This document shows, one piece after another, positions 56,548 through 64,000 of a stretch of DNA of 64,000 nucleotides. The position numbers were made by a program, and so were the translations under genes. This DNA comes from Hyphomicrobiales bacterium (GTDB lineage: Bacteria > Pseudomonadota > Alphaproteobacteria > Rhizobiales > Rhizobiaceae): NCBI GenBank assembly GCA_900471925.1, contig UCGV01000006.1, forward strand, positions 124,001-188,000, given 5' to 3'. The notes beneath the pieces are model-generated. The model was not told the DNA's origin and ran no database searches. It saw only the letters and a list, made by a program, of their open reading frames with translations. Every line of letters starts with the position of its first letter. Position 1 is the stretch's first letter.

Positions 56548-57303
56548 TTGGCGATAAGGCCGGAAACTAGTCGCGACTGGACGGATGTGGAACTCCTCGC
56601 TTGCGTGGTCGCTTATCGTGATCTTCAAAGGGAAGAGCAGGGGGGAGCGAGGGTCAACAAGACCGAAAAGAGAAACTCGGTTCTTAGGAATGCTTTGTCA
56701 TCGCGGTCAGCAGGTGCATACGAATTTCGCATGGCCAATATCTCCGCTGTATTGAAGGAACTGGGTTTGCCAACGCTTGGTGGCTACCTGCCCCGAGGGA
56801 ATGTCGGTGCGAAGGTGAGCGCAAAAATTATATCCATGATCAATTTGGTTTGGCAGCGTCAGAACGTCCCCGAACTGCCAACTACCGACCATCAAGAACT
56901 TCAAACACGTGTTCTTTCGGCACGCCAGAAGCTCAAGGATAACCCAGCCGCTTTGCCGCCAATTAATCTTTTGAGCGGCACTCGAACTCAAAGCACAACG
57001 ACACGGTTTCTGCGTGACCCCAACGTGATCGCGTGGGTCTTGCAAGTGGCCGCCGGCGTTTGCGAGGTATGTGCCGAACCGGCGCCATTTGTTCGCGACG
57101 ATGGTGAGCCTTATCTTGAAGTCCATCATGTTCGTCCGCTTGCTGAAGGCGGGCCGGATAGCGCTGACAATGCTATAGCCGTATGTCCAACATGCCATCG
57201 ACGACTTCATTACGGTTACGACAAAGAGGCCCTACGTGGGGGCACGTTGGAAAAGATTGCCCGGTTAAAAAATTACCCCAAAGTAGGGGAGAAGTTCCTC
57301 TGA
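56548..57303 (+). CDS. HNH endonuclease
   Basis: A 251-residue nuclease. The N-terminal part (about 10-75; DWTDVELLACVVAYRDL, RSAGAYEFRMANISAVLKELG) is a domain often joined to HNH or EVE modules in modification-dependent restriction proteins. The C-terminal HNH core has CEVC (C172, C175), EVHHVRPL (H193, H194), a middle Asn (N208) and CPTCHRRLH. The TTG at 56548 has GAGGAA seven bases before it; a GTG at 56527 is the longer alternative. It is the last cargo gene before the right repeat. Confidence 0.85.
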   Translation: MAIRPETSRDWTDVELLACVVAYRDLQREEQGGARVNKTEKRNSVLRNALSSRSAGAYEFRMANISAVLKELGLPTLGGYLPRGNVGAKVSAKIISMINLVWQRQNVPELPTTDHQELQTRVLSARQKLKDNPAALPPINLLSGTRTQSTTTRFLRDPNVIAWVLQVAAGVCEVCAEPAPFVRDDGEPYLEVHHVRPLAEGGPDSADNAIAVCPTCHRRLHYGYDKEALRGGTLEKIARLKNYPKVGEKFL

Positions 57304-57438
57304 GCGGGGCTCTCCTAGGAAAACAGGATAACGCTCCTACTGGAGTTGCCCCCAGCATGCCCCCAACCGGCAGATAATTATCCGGGAATTGCGCGGGCAC
57401 AGATCATGCTCGATATCTAACTGATATTGCTATAGAAA

Positions 57439-57483
57439 TTGGTACGCCCTAGGGGAGTCGAACCCCTCTTTACAGAATGAGAA
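57439..57483. repeat. Right attachment repeat within intact tRNA-Glu(CTC)
   Basis: Identical over 45 bases to 37574-37618. It forms the 3' half of the complete tRNA-Glu(CTC) gene. By the usual logic of tRNA integration this 3' half was supplied by the element and restored the gene. Confidence 0.92.
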
Positions 57484-57514
57484 TCTGTCGTCCTAACCGA
57501 TAGACGAAGGGCGC
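57440..57514 (-). tRNA. tRNA-Glu(CTC), integration target
   Basis: A 75-base tRNA with encoded CCA, loop TTCTCAT (anticodon CTC) in an ACAGA/TCTGT stem. It differs from the TTC copies at the anticodon and at the discriminator base (A instead of G). Its 3' part is the island's right repeat, while its 5' part and promoter are chromosomal. Confidence 0.96.
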
Positions 57515-57526
57515 AGGCTTTCAGCA

Positions 57527-57556
57527 CAGATAGGAAAGCACAGTGCGTTCCGCAAG
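57527..57556 (-). promoter_or_regulatory. Promoter of tRNA-Glu(CTC)
   Basis: CTTGCG (57551-57556), an 18-base spacer and TATCTG (57527-57532) in the tRNA direction, with the -10 element 12 bases from the tRNA. The weaker -10 sequence compared with the two TTC genes could mean lower expression. Confidence 0.68.
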
Positions 57557-57587
57557 CGGCAGTTATACTGAAGATTTCGAAGAAGAG

Positions 57588-57662
57588 TGGCACGCCCTAG
57601 GGGAGTCGAACCCCTCTTTACAGAATGAAAATCTGTCGTCCTAACCGATAGACGAAGGGCGC
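57588..57662 (-). tRNA. tRNA-Glu(TTC), second copy
   Basis: Seventy-five bases identical to 37038-37112 as far as can be read, including the CCA end and the TTTTCAT loop. It lies 73 bases upstream of tRNA-Glu(CTC) in the direction of transcription and has its own promoter. Confidence 0.96.
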
Positions 57663-57678
57663 GTGCTGTGGTGGCGCC

Positions 57679-57708
57679 CTTATAGTCAGGCCCTTCTGAT
57701 CCCGCAAG
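57679..57708 (-). promoter_or_regulatory. Promoter of tRNA-Glu(TTC), right copy
   Basis: CTTGCG (57703-57708), an 18-base spacer and TATAAG (57679-57684). The bases around the -10 and the discriminator are almost the same as before the left TTC copy, which shows the two genes were duplicated with their promoters. Confidence 0.75.
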
Positions 57709-57857
57709 CGGCAAATTCGAAATTTTTCAAAAAAATGACAAGTCTTTTCTGTTTGCCGAGAATGAAGATTATTGCAGCCGAATCAAAGAGCTGCAGCGGC
57801 GGCCGCTCACTCGCTGCCTACCGCTTCCCTAACGTCATGCTGTCGAAGGCTTGAAAG

Positions 57858-58964
57858 TCAGATCGCTCTTGCCGAAGCGATCGGCGCGTTCTTGCGGCCG
57901 CAGCCCCAGTTCCAGTCGCGCGCATTGCCGGTGTCCAGATGTACCGATTCCGTATGGCAATACGTGCCGACACCGCCACGGTTGGGCAGCGAACGGATAT
58001 ATTGCGCTATATCCCATTTGCTGATGCCATCGATCTGGATATCGGCCGCCTCGCAGCTCTTGTGCATCGATTCCTCCGCACCGCCGACTTCGCGGTTGTG
58101 CTGCGGATCGCGGTAGCCGGAGGTCACGACGACAGGCTTGCCGAAATGCGTTTCGACCGTCTTGATCACCCGCATGAGATCCGGCTTGAAGCAGCTGACC
58201 TGGACGTTGTCATTCTGCACGTGCAGGCCGTTTGGAGCGATGCGCGTCATGCCGGGCAGGGACGCTTTCTGCAGAAGACCGGAAAGGCTGCTGAGCAGGT
58301 TCTGTTTCGGTGCGCTGTAGAGCGCATTCATCGTGGAGCCCGGAATGCTGCTGCCGGCAAGCGAGGCAGTCTGATCGGGGGCGAATTTCGTGCTGGTATT
58401 TTGCGACGACTGTTGCGGCAACATCTCGCCTTGCTGCTGCTCCGGCGGTGCGCTGAAGACGCTTGATCGCGGGCCGGTGCCCTGCGGCGCATAAGCATTC
58501 GGCTGAATGACAGTCGAGGTCGAATTGTTCTGCGGTGGCGCCTGGTGATCGGAAAAGATGCTCATCGCCTGCGCATTGATTCGCGTCGACTGCATGACGA
58601 GGCCACCGATATTGGCCGGCTGCTCTTGCTGTTGCATGGCCGGATCGACGGGTGTCGCGGCCATGGCGGCATTCGGATCTGGTGCGACAGCCTGTTGTGG
58701 ATCGACACCGGAGACATTCGTCACCATCGGATCGCGATAGGGCTGCTTTGCTGTCGGAAAGGATGCTGCGGCCGGCATTGCCGCTGCCAGCCGAGGCGAC
58801 GGCTGTCCTGCAACGGCAGCCGCTGCTGGCGTTGCAACGGCGGCCGAATCGAGTGCCTTCTTTTCGGAAACGCAGCCGGAGAGCGCCAGTATCGAGCTGG
58901 CGATCAGCAAAGCGCCGGCAGCCTGCCGGCCCGGACGGGCAATCCGCGTGTCATGTCTGGTCAA
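57858..58964 (-). CDS. Lipoprotein with M15/DUF882 peptidase domain
   Basis: A 368-residue lipoprotein. The signal peptide ends in LALSGC (lipid cysteine near residue 31). A long Pro/Gln/Ala-rich region (about 40-230) leads to the C-terminal D-alanyl-D-alanine carboxypeptidase-like domain: SGYRDPQHNREVGG, SMHKSCEAADIQIDG and ESVHLDTGNARDWNWGCG hold the expected His and Asp zinc ligands. It should trim peptidoglycan from the envelope. The start is TTG at 58964 with CGGAGA upstream; the open frame to 59153 has no signal peptide at its front. Confidence 0.85.
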   Translation of the reverse strand: MTRHDTRIARPGRQAAGALLIASSILALSGCVSEKKALDSAAVATPAAAAVAGQPSPRLAAAMPAAASFPTAKQPYRDPMVTNVSGVDPQQAVAPDPNAAMAATPVDPAMQQQEQPANIGGLVMQSTRINAQAMSIFSDHQAPPQNNSTSTVIQPNAYAPQGTGPRSSVFSAPPEQQQGEMLPQQSSQNTSTKFAPDQTASLAGSSIPGSTMNALYSAPKQNLLSSLSGLLQKASLPGMTRIAPNGLHVQNDNVQVSCFKPDLMRVIKTVETHFGKPVVVTSGYRDPQHNREVGGAEESMHKSCEAADIQIDGISKWDIAQYIRSLPNRGGVGTYCHTESVHLDTGNARDWNWGCGRKNAPIASARAI

Positions 58965-59064
58965 CCGAGAAATCTCCGGTGAATACGGAAGGCGCCCGAA
59001 GGCGCGCTTCCTTACGATTGAACCGGAGAATGCGTCGCGAAGCTTGCCTGCAGCTTGGCTCGGC

Positions 59065-59505
59065 TTACCAGGCGCCGGTATTGCCCATGGAGAGCCAGGG
59101 CTCTGCGGGGGCCAGTTTTTCGCCCTTCTGCAGGATCTCGATCGAGATACCATCAGGCGAACGGACGAAGGCCATATTACCGTCGCGTGGTGGACGGTTA
59201 ATGGTTATGCCACTATCCATCAACTTTTGGCAGATTTCGTATATGTCATCCACCTCATAGGCGAGGTGACCGAAATTGCGTCCTCCGGTATAATCTTCCG
59301 TGTCCCAGTTATAAGTAAGCTCCAGACACGGAGCCCTTTCGCTGCGGGCACGGTCGAGATCATCGCGTGCAGCCAGGAAAACGAGCGTAAAGCGGCCCTT
59401 TTCGTTTTCATGACGGCGGATTTCCTCGAGTCCGAAGAGTGTGGTGTAAAAATGGAGGGAGGCGTCGAGATCTTTGACGCGAACCATAGTGTGGAGATAA
59501 CGCAT
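59065..59505 (-). CDS. gloA: Lactoylglutathione lyase (glyoxalase I)
   Basis: A 146-residue enzyme turning the methylglyoxal-glutathione adduct into lactoylglutathione. The start [20 protein letters not shown] (His metal ligand), the middle [29 protein letters not shown] (Glu and His ligands) and the end [14 protein letters not shown] (Glu ligand) are all present. Size is typical. It is a single leftward gene with the cold-shock gene diverging from it. Confidence 0.95.
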   Translation of the reverse strand: MRYLHTMVRVKDLDASLHFYTTLFGLEEIRRHENEKGRFTLVFLAARDDLDRARSERAPCLELTYNWDTEDYTGGRNFGHLAYEVDDIYEICQKLMDSGITINRPPRDGNMAFVRSPDGISIEILQKGEKLAPAEPWLSMGNTGAW

Positions 59506-59698
59506 TTAGTTTCCTCTCTCTTTTCAGGCTAACCCGTCTGGGTAACGGACGTCAGTTTCGGGCAAGTCATCGCGATAAAATCTACAGTTGGGAATAACCG
59601 AAAACTAGGACTTGCGCTTATCCGTTACCAAGATGTTAATCTTGATTTCAAGAATCAGTTAACCGTAACAGTGTGACGCGTATTGAGGGGCTGGCGAC

Positions 59699-60277
59699 AT
59701 GGCTGACAGGATTTCACCGAAGGGCTTTACCGACTTTGAAGAGTTGTCGGGGGAACCGGTTGACCTTGTTGAAATTACTGGCGTGGTAAAGTGGTTCGAT
59801 GTGGCCAAGGGTTTTGGCTTCATCGTTCCAGACAATGGCATGCAGGATGTGCTGCTGCACGTGACCTGCCTGCGCCGCGACGGATATCAGACTATCCTCG
59901 AGGGCACGCGTATCGTCGCGCTCATCCAGCGCCGCGAGCGGGGCTATCAGGCTTTCAAGATCCTCTCCATGGATCAATCGACAGCCATCCACCCTTCGCA
60001 GATGCCGCCGGTGCGCACCCACGTGCAGGTCACGGCGACGAGCGGTCTCGAGCGCGCACTGGTAAAGTGGTTCAACCGCACCAAGGGCTTCGGCTTCCTG
60101 ACGCGCGGCGAAGGTACGGAAGACATCTTCGTCCATATGGAAACACTTCGTCGGTTCGGCCTGACCGAACTGCGCCCCGGCCAGGTCGTGCTGGTGCGTT
60201 TCGGCGATGGTGAGAAGGGTCTGATGGCTGCAGAGATCCATCCGGATGTTCCAAGCCCGGTAGGCCGGTCTCACTAA
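59699..60277 (+). CDS. Protein with two cold-shock domains
   Basis: A 192-residue protein with two cold-shock domains in tandem: [18 protein letters not shown]...VLLHV (about 25-85) and [20 protein letters not shown]...IFVHM (about 120-185). The second keeps the RNP motifs better than the first. Such double-CSD proteins are common in Rhizobiales and probably bind single-stranded RNA or DNA. Its TAA stop overlaps the ATG of the DUF192 gene by one base. Confidence 0.93.
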   Translation: MADRISPKGFTDFEELSGEPVDLVEITGVVKWFDVAKGFGFIVPDNGMQDVLLHVTCLRRDGYQTILEGTRIVALIQRRERGYQAFKILSMDQSTAIHPSQMPPVRTHVQVTATSGLERALVKWFNRTKGFGFLTRGEGTEDIFVHMETLRRFGLTELRPGQVVLVRFGDGEKGLMAAEIHPDVPSPVGRSH

Positions 60278-60768
60278 TGCGCGGCCTTTTCTCCGCCGAG
60301 ATGATCAGAAGCGCCGTCATGGCGCTTTTTTTCATGGCCGCGCTCCCGGCCGTTGCGCAGCAACAGGATATGCATTTCGACAAGGAGCCGCTGATCATCC
60401 AGACGGCTGCCGGCAAGATGCTGCATTTTACTGTCGAGATCGCTTCGACGAACGACCAGCGCGCCTATGGCCTGATGTTCCGCAAGGCTATGGCCGAAGA
60501 TGCCGGCATGATCTTCGATTTCGGCGTGTCTCGCCGTGTGACCATGTGGATGGAAAATACCGTCCTTCCTCTCGATATGCTCTTTGCCGACGACAGGGGC
60601 ACCATTACGCATATCAAAGAGGACGCCACACCCTATTCCCAGGATATCATCGATTCGATGGGAGAGGTCCGTTACGTGGTCGAGGTGAACGCCGGCGTCG
60701 CCCGCAAGCTCAACATTCGCCCGGGCGATCGCATCGTCAGCGCCACGACAACGAAAAAGACGAAGTAA
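60277..60768 (+). CDS. DUF192 family exported protein
   Basis: A 163-residue protein with a signal peptide (cut near AVAQQ, about residue 29). The DUF192 core reads LHFTVEIASTNDQRAYGLMFRKAMAEDAGMIFDFG...VTMWMENTVLPLDMLFAD...GVARKLNIRPGDRI. The function is unknown; it is a small beta-rich domain. It is translationally coupled to the cold-shock gene, an arrangement often seen in relatives. Confidence 0.9.
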   Translation: MRGLFSAEMIRSAVMALFFMAALPAVAQQQDMHFDKEPLIIQTAAGKMLHFTVEIASTNDQRAYGLMFRKAMAEDAGMIFDFGVSRRVTMWMENTVLPLDMLFADDRGTITHIKEDATPYSQDIIDSMGEVRYVVEVNAGVARKLNIRPGDRIVSATTTKKTK

Positions 60769-60851
60769 GTCTGTGAAATCTATCGGCCCAGCCGGATTTA
60801 TGGGGTTGCTAGGGCAGGGGGAAGCGTGTATTCCCGCAGCCAACAACGGCT

Positions 60852-60928
<77 letters not shown>

Positions 60929-61641
60929 TGTTTTCCCCTTCATCACGAGAGTGGCGGTTCGGTGTTTCCAGGATCGCAGGGCTTTTTGTGATTTTTCCGG
61001 CGACAAGATGAAACTGCGAGTGCCAGGTGTTGTGAAACGCCTGTCTGCTTTCATCTGGATTGTTTGACTGAATCTCTGGCGAATTGCCACCGACTCTGGC
61101 GCCCGAAGACAAAAGGGTACGCCATCAGAATCACCAACCACGTCACCTTGGACGAGTTGCAATCAACCTTGAGCAAGCAGGCCGACATATTGGGCATAGC
61201 TGATGACCGCGTAGAAAAACGCAGTCATGCTGACCCCAATCATGATGGCATGGAATTCCGCAGAAGTTCTCATAACTTTCACCCGTGTCACAACGGTTGG
61301 TAGACACACTAGTCGCCTGGGCCGGTCATAACAATTAGAAAGCGATCAAAACATGCAACAATCCGAAACATTCCGGATTATGTGACAGGATTGCCCGCTT
61401 ATCCACACCCGGCGGTGGAGAGGCTGTGCTTCATCTGTTCTGAATAAGAAACGCGTGATGCGGCAATCGGTTTCGCCCGCCGCTCCATGGTGTGCTGATG
61501 GCGCTTTTCCCTTGAAAAAACGAGGATTCGCGGATAATCAAAATTCACGTCTTGCTGCCATATTGGAATATGCAAGAGAGCCTGATTCAGGCACTGAACT
61601 GTGAAAGGCGGGCGTTGCCCGCATATCGGAGGCATTGCAGC
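60929..61641. other. Long intergenic stretch, no gene supported
   Basis: About 710 bases between tRNA-Pro and the NDUFS4-like gene. A plus-strand frame of 79 codons (61064-61303) and a minus-strand one of 101 codons (61399-61704) have no good start sites and no recognisable content; the second overlaps the real gene. GGAGG at 61629 is the ribosome site of the next gene. It could hold an unrecognised small RNA. Confidence 0.5.
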
Positions 61642-61947
61642 ATGTCTGCTAAGATCTATCGTCCGGCCAAGACCGCAATGCAGTCCGGCAAGGCAAAGAC
61701 CCATCTCTGGGTGCTGGAATTCGATCAGGAGCAGCCGCGCAAGATCGATCCGATCATGGGCTACACTTCCTCAGGTGACATGCGCCAGCAGGTCAAGCTG
61801 ACCTTTGAATCGCAGGAACTCGCCGAAGCCTACGCCAAGCGTAACGGCATCGACTATCGCGTCATCGCGCCGAAGGATCCGGTCCGCCAGGTCGTCGCTT
61901 ACCCGGATAATTTCCGTTATACCCGTACACAGCCCTGGACGCATTGA
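61642..61947 (+). CDS. NDUFS4-like complex I accessory subunit (ETC complex I subunit region)
   Basis: A 101-residue protein. AKIYRPAKTAMQSGKAKTHLWVLEF, the GYTSSGDMRQQVKLTFES block and YAKRNGIDYRVI match the bacterial form of mitochondrial NDUFS4. In alphaproteobacteria it is a peripheral subunit of NADH dehydrogenase. The ATG at 61642 has GGAGG eight bases upstream. The frame upstream to 61552 is not part of the family. Confidence 0.92.
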   Translation: MSAKIYRPAKTAMQSGKAKTHLWVLEFDQEQPRKIDPIMGYTSSGDMRQQVKLTFESQELAEAYAKRNGIDYRVIAPKDPVRQVVAYPDNFRYTRTQPWTH

Positions 61948-62000
61948 TACGTCCGCGCATTAAGACAGTATGCTAGGTGTCGCCGATAGCGGCACCTGAT

Positions 62001-62077
62001 GGCCCCTTAGCTCAACTGGATAGAGCAGCTGCCTTCTAAGCAGCAGGTCGCAGGTTCGAGTCCTGCAGGGGTCGCCA
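62001..62077 (+). tRNA. tRNA-Arg(TCT)
   Basis: A 77-base tRNA with encoded CCA. The stem GCTGC/GCAGC closes CTTCTAA, giving TCT, read for AGA and perhaps AGG. The acceptor is GGCCCCT/AGGGGTC. It lies 53 bases after the NDUFS4-like gene and could be cut from the same transcript. Confidence 0.95.
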
Positions 62078-62157
62078 TTTCTGGAAAATTTGATCGTCGG
62101 TACAGACGCCACGCGCTTTGATCGTGCCGCGCTTCCCTCTTATCCCCAGACACTAAA

Positions 62158-62198
62158 GGCCGGCCGCTCATGACTTCAAGTCGGATGAGCGACCGGCC
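62158..62198. terminator. Long hairpin between tRNA-Arg and the DUF992 gene
   Basis: A 14-bp stem (62158-62171 with 62185-62198, one mismatch) continues inward with GACT/AGTC. AAA precedes it and a short T-rich stretch follows, so it can end transcripts arriving from both sides. Confidence 0.7.
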
Positions 62199-62221
62199 CT
62201 CTATTTAAAATGCCGACCGCC

Positions 62222-62746
62222 TCAGCTCTCGGGCGTCAGCGTCATCGATGTGCCGGTAGCCGCAACATTGAGGCCGAGCTGGCCGGTAACGCTGATGATC
62301 TGCAGATGGATAGAGCCTGAGGTGCCGCCGAAGAGCACGTTGGTGCCGATGCCACCGACCAGAGTCGCTTCAGCGGTTGCCCCTTGGTAGAGGCCACCCA
62401 GCGAGCCGCGATGATAACCGGCAGTCGGTGCAAAGACGGCCCAGAGCAGGCGGCCGCGGGTCGTGAAGCCGAGATCGACACCGAACTTGCGAAGTGCACC
62501 GGTATAACGCTCGGGCGCTTCTGCGTTGCTTGTCGGCTGGAAGACGCAATCGATCTGCTTGGAGGAACCAAGCACATAGCCGATGCCACCGCCGATATCG
62601 CAGCTTAGGTAGCCGATCTTCACGCCGCCGCTGACGTCGGGTTCGACAGCCGGGCTAGCCCGTACCATGTCGGCGGCGCTGGCGCTCATCGCGAAGGCCT
62701 GAAGCAGTGAGGCTGCAGCGATTGTGGTCGCGAGTATTTTTTTCAT
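62222..62746 (-). CDS. DUF992 family exported protein
   Basis: A 174-residue protein with a signal peptide (cut near ASAADM, about residue 24). The mature part is Gly-rich and beta-strand-like: VKIGYLSCDIGGGIGYVLGSSK...CVFQP...RYTGALRKFGVDLGFTTRGRLLWAVFAP, the DUF992 pattern with its cysteine pair. Function unknown. The ATG at 62746 has AAGGAGA upstream. Confidence 0.88.
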   Translation of the reverse strand: MKKILATTIAAASLLQAFAMSASAADMVRASPAVEPDVSGGVKIGYLSCDIGGGIGYVLGSSKQIDCVFQPTSNAEAPERYTGALRKFGVDLGFTTRGRLLWAVFAPTAGYHRGSLGGLYQGATAEATLVGGIGTNVLFGGTSGSIHLQIISVTGQLGLNVAATGTSMTLTPES

Positions 62747-62770
62747 CTTCGTCTCCTTTGGATATCGCAA

Positions 62771-63391
62771 GAAGGATATAGCGTCGGCTTTGTCAGAACC
62801 AAGGCAGGAAAGTCTTCACCGATATTTTGGTTCCGCAGTGTCGCCTGCGCCACGCTGACGCGCCCATATTTTGGGGAGCCCTATCGGCCCGGATCGGTAA
62901 TCCCGATGTCCATTTTTCAAACAGTGGAGATGGGAATCAGCAAGGCCGATGCCGCCGATATCCGCAAGAAGAGGGGGCGCCAGGTGGAAAATGCCAGCGC
63001 GGGCAAACACCTCGGCGTCACCTGTTTCGGCCAGCTGCCGGATGGCAAGATTGCCTCTTCCCGTACCACCGAGGCGCGAATGTCGCGGCCTAACGACGGC
63101 AATATCTGATCGAAAATGGCCTCACTGTACGATTTGTGACCGGCAGAAAGGCCGATCGCGCTTCATCCAAAGGAATTAAGTGTCCCATTTTGAAGCAGAC
63201 TTATGATGTAAATTTTAGAGTTTGCTAATCATGCTGGCCGAACAGAGGCTTCGCTGAAACAATCACAATCTGGAGGCGTTTAATTCGCACGGGCTAATCC
63301 TGCTGAGGGATTTGCCCGGTTGATCGAAGGTACGCGCGTTCCTCGGTTTTTAGCCGGAAAGTCTCCGGCGTCCTGGAAAACGGAGGAAGTC
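62771..63391. other. Intergenic stretch, with one doubtful small frame
   Basis: About 620 bases. A 67-codon plus-strand frame (62906-63109) has rhizobial-looking codons and a basic product but no clear ribosome site, and a minus-strand frame overlaps it. Neither can be supported. The part before 63392 should hold the promoter of the repeat-protein gene. Confidence 0.45.
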
Positions 63392-64000
63392 ATGAAGTGC
63401 ATTTCTCAAAGACGGTCGCTTGCGCTCTTTGCTTCGGCCTGCATCGCGCTTGCACTACCCGCAGGTGGCGTGCACGCGCTTGATCTCGGCGTTTCCGCCA
63501 ATCTTGGCGGCGTAAACGCCAATGTTGGCGCATCGACAAACTCGAGCGGATTGAATGCCAATGTCGATGCTTCGGTTGGCGGCACCAATGGTATAAATAC
63601 CAATACCGCTGCTTCGGTCGGCGGTCGCAATGGTATCAGCGCCGATGTCGATGCTGATGTCGGCGGGCGCGATGGCGTTACCGCCGCCGTCGATACGGAT
63701 GTCGGTGCTGGCGATGGCGTCAAGGCCAATGCCGATCTCGGTGTTGGTGGCAGCAACGGCGTCAACGCCAAGATCAACGCAAATGCACTCGGCCGTTCCG
63801 GCACCAACGCCGATGTCAATGCGCGCATCGGTGGCCGAGATGGATCCGGCGGGACACTCTTCGGTCCCAATGGCCTCAATCTCGGTGTTGGCTTGGGCCT
63901 CGGCGGCAGTACCGGCGGTGGTTCGAGCTCTGGCGGTGGTGCTGGTTCCAGCGACGCGGGCGGCGCAGGGGCAGGCGAGCGCAGCACGCCTCCGGCATCC
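63392..64000 (+). CDS. Secreted repeat protein, Gly/Asn/Val/Asp-rich (partial, runs off the window)
   Basis: The first 203 codons of a gene that stays open to the window end. A signal peptide (cut near VHALD, about residue 29) is followed by six to seven imperfect repeats of about 15 residues with the core VGGxNGVNAxVD (about residues 30-160), then a Gly/Ser-rich stretch. It looks like a surface or matrix protein; the Asn/Asp-Gly pattern hints at a beta-roll or beta-solenoid, but no family is certain. CGGAGGAAG lies directly before the ATG. Confidence 0.8.
   Translation, partial: MKCISQRRSLALFASACIALALPAGGVHALDLGVSANLGGVNANVGASTNSSGLNANVDASVGGTNGINTNTAASVGGRNGISADVDADVGGRDGVTAAVDTDVGAGDGVKANADLGVGGSNGVNAKINANALGRSGTNADVNARIGGRDGSGGTLFGPNGLNLGVGLGLGGSTGGGSSSGGGAGSSDAGGAGAGERSTPPAS

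Larger units (their letters stand above)
37574..57483. mobile_element. Integrated genomic island in tRNA-Glu(CTC)
   Basis: About 19.9 kb bounded by 45-bp direct repeats identical to the 3' part of tRNA-Glu(CTC). Left module: tyrosine integrase, AlpA-type regulator, winged-helix protein, palindrome cluster, terminase-small-subunit-like protein, a hypothetical and a serine recombinase. Cargo: McrBC, type I restriction-modification, a DUF4238/HEPN-like pair, DUF5677 and HNH nuclease genes. The mcrBC segment looks clearly richer in A and T than the chromosomal flanks, whereas hsdRMS is GC-rich, so the cargo is mosaic. The intact tRNA lies at the end away from the integrase. Confidence 0.93.

Noticed and set aside
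62906..63109. A 67-codon plus-strand frame
   Set aside because: Codon use is passable, but there is no ribosome site and an opposing frame overlaps it. It is kept only as a note in the gap entry.

Overview
The window looks like a chromosomal segment of a Rhizobium/Agrobacterium-type alphaproteobacterium (Rhizobiaceae). The evidence is GC-rich coding sequence, a gatC-gatA...gatB order, an accB-accC-aat block, phaC divergent from an alanine transaminase followed by hom, and the mitochondrial-type complex I accessory subunits NDUFA12 and NDUFS4. Species cannot be fixed from the sequence alone.

Left chromosomal part (1-37573). It opens with the C-terminal tail of a gene, possibly trigger factor, and its terminator. 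It continues with a cobalamin-type radical SAM protein, soluble transhydrogenase (sthA), a membrane-anchored tyrosine phosphatase, radC and map. Then come a TetR regulator with a candidate operator, two small membrane proteins, ruvX, and the GatCAB genes interleaved with a YjhX-type toxin homologue and three GNAT acetyltransferases. NDUFA12, DUF2155 and DUF2167 proteins, aat-accC-accB-aroQ and a DsbA-like protein follow. Next is a small metabolic cluster (aminotransferase, class II aldolase, HAD hydrolase, LysR), then a DUF2778 L,D-transpeptidase, phaC, a lipoprotein, alaC-like, hom, recJ, a DUF4344 metallopeptidase homologue and a TMEM43-family protein.

Integrated island (37574-57483). A 45-bp direct repeat identical to the 3' part of a tRNA-Glu(CTC) gene brackets about 19.9 kb. 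At the left end are a tyrosine integrase, an AlpA-type regulator, a winged-helix replication-like protein followed by a cluster of GGTGTCACC-type palindromes, a terminase-small-subunit-like protein, and a serine recombinase. This order recalls phage satellites. The cargo is anti-invader: McrBC (with a probable EVE-like domain inside the AAA+ part of McrB), a full type I restriction-modification set (hsdM-hsdS-hsdR), an overlapping DUF4238/HEPN-like gene pair, a DUF5677 protein and an HNH endonuclease. The DUF4238/HEPN-like pair and its neighbours are the best candidate here for an undescribed system.

Right chromosomal part (57484-64000). Three tRNA-Glu genes, two TTC and one CTC, lie on either side of or at the insertion site. 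Each has a promoter with CTTGCG, 18 bp and TAT-type elements. Beyond them lie an M15/DUF882 peptidase lipoprotein, gloA, a double cold-shock-domain protein translationally coupled to a DUF192 protein, tRNA-Pro, an NDUFS4-like complex I subunit, tRNA-Arg and a DUF992 protein. The window ends inside a secreted, Gly/Asn/Val-rich repeat protein.
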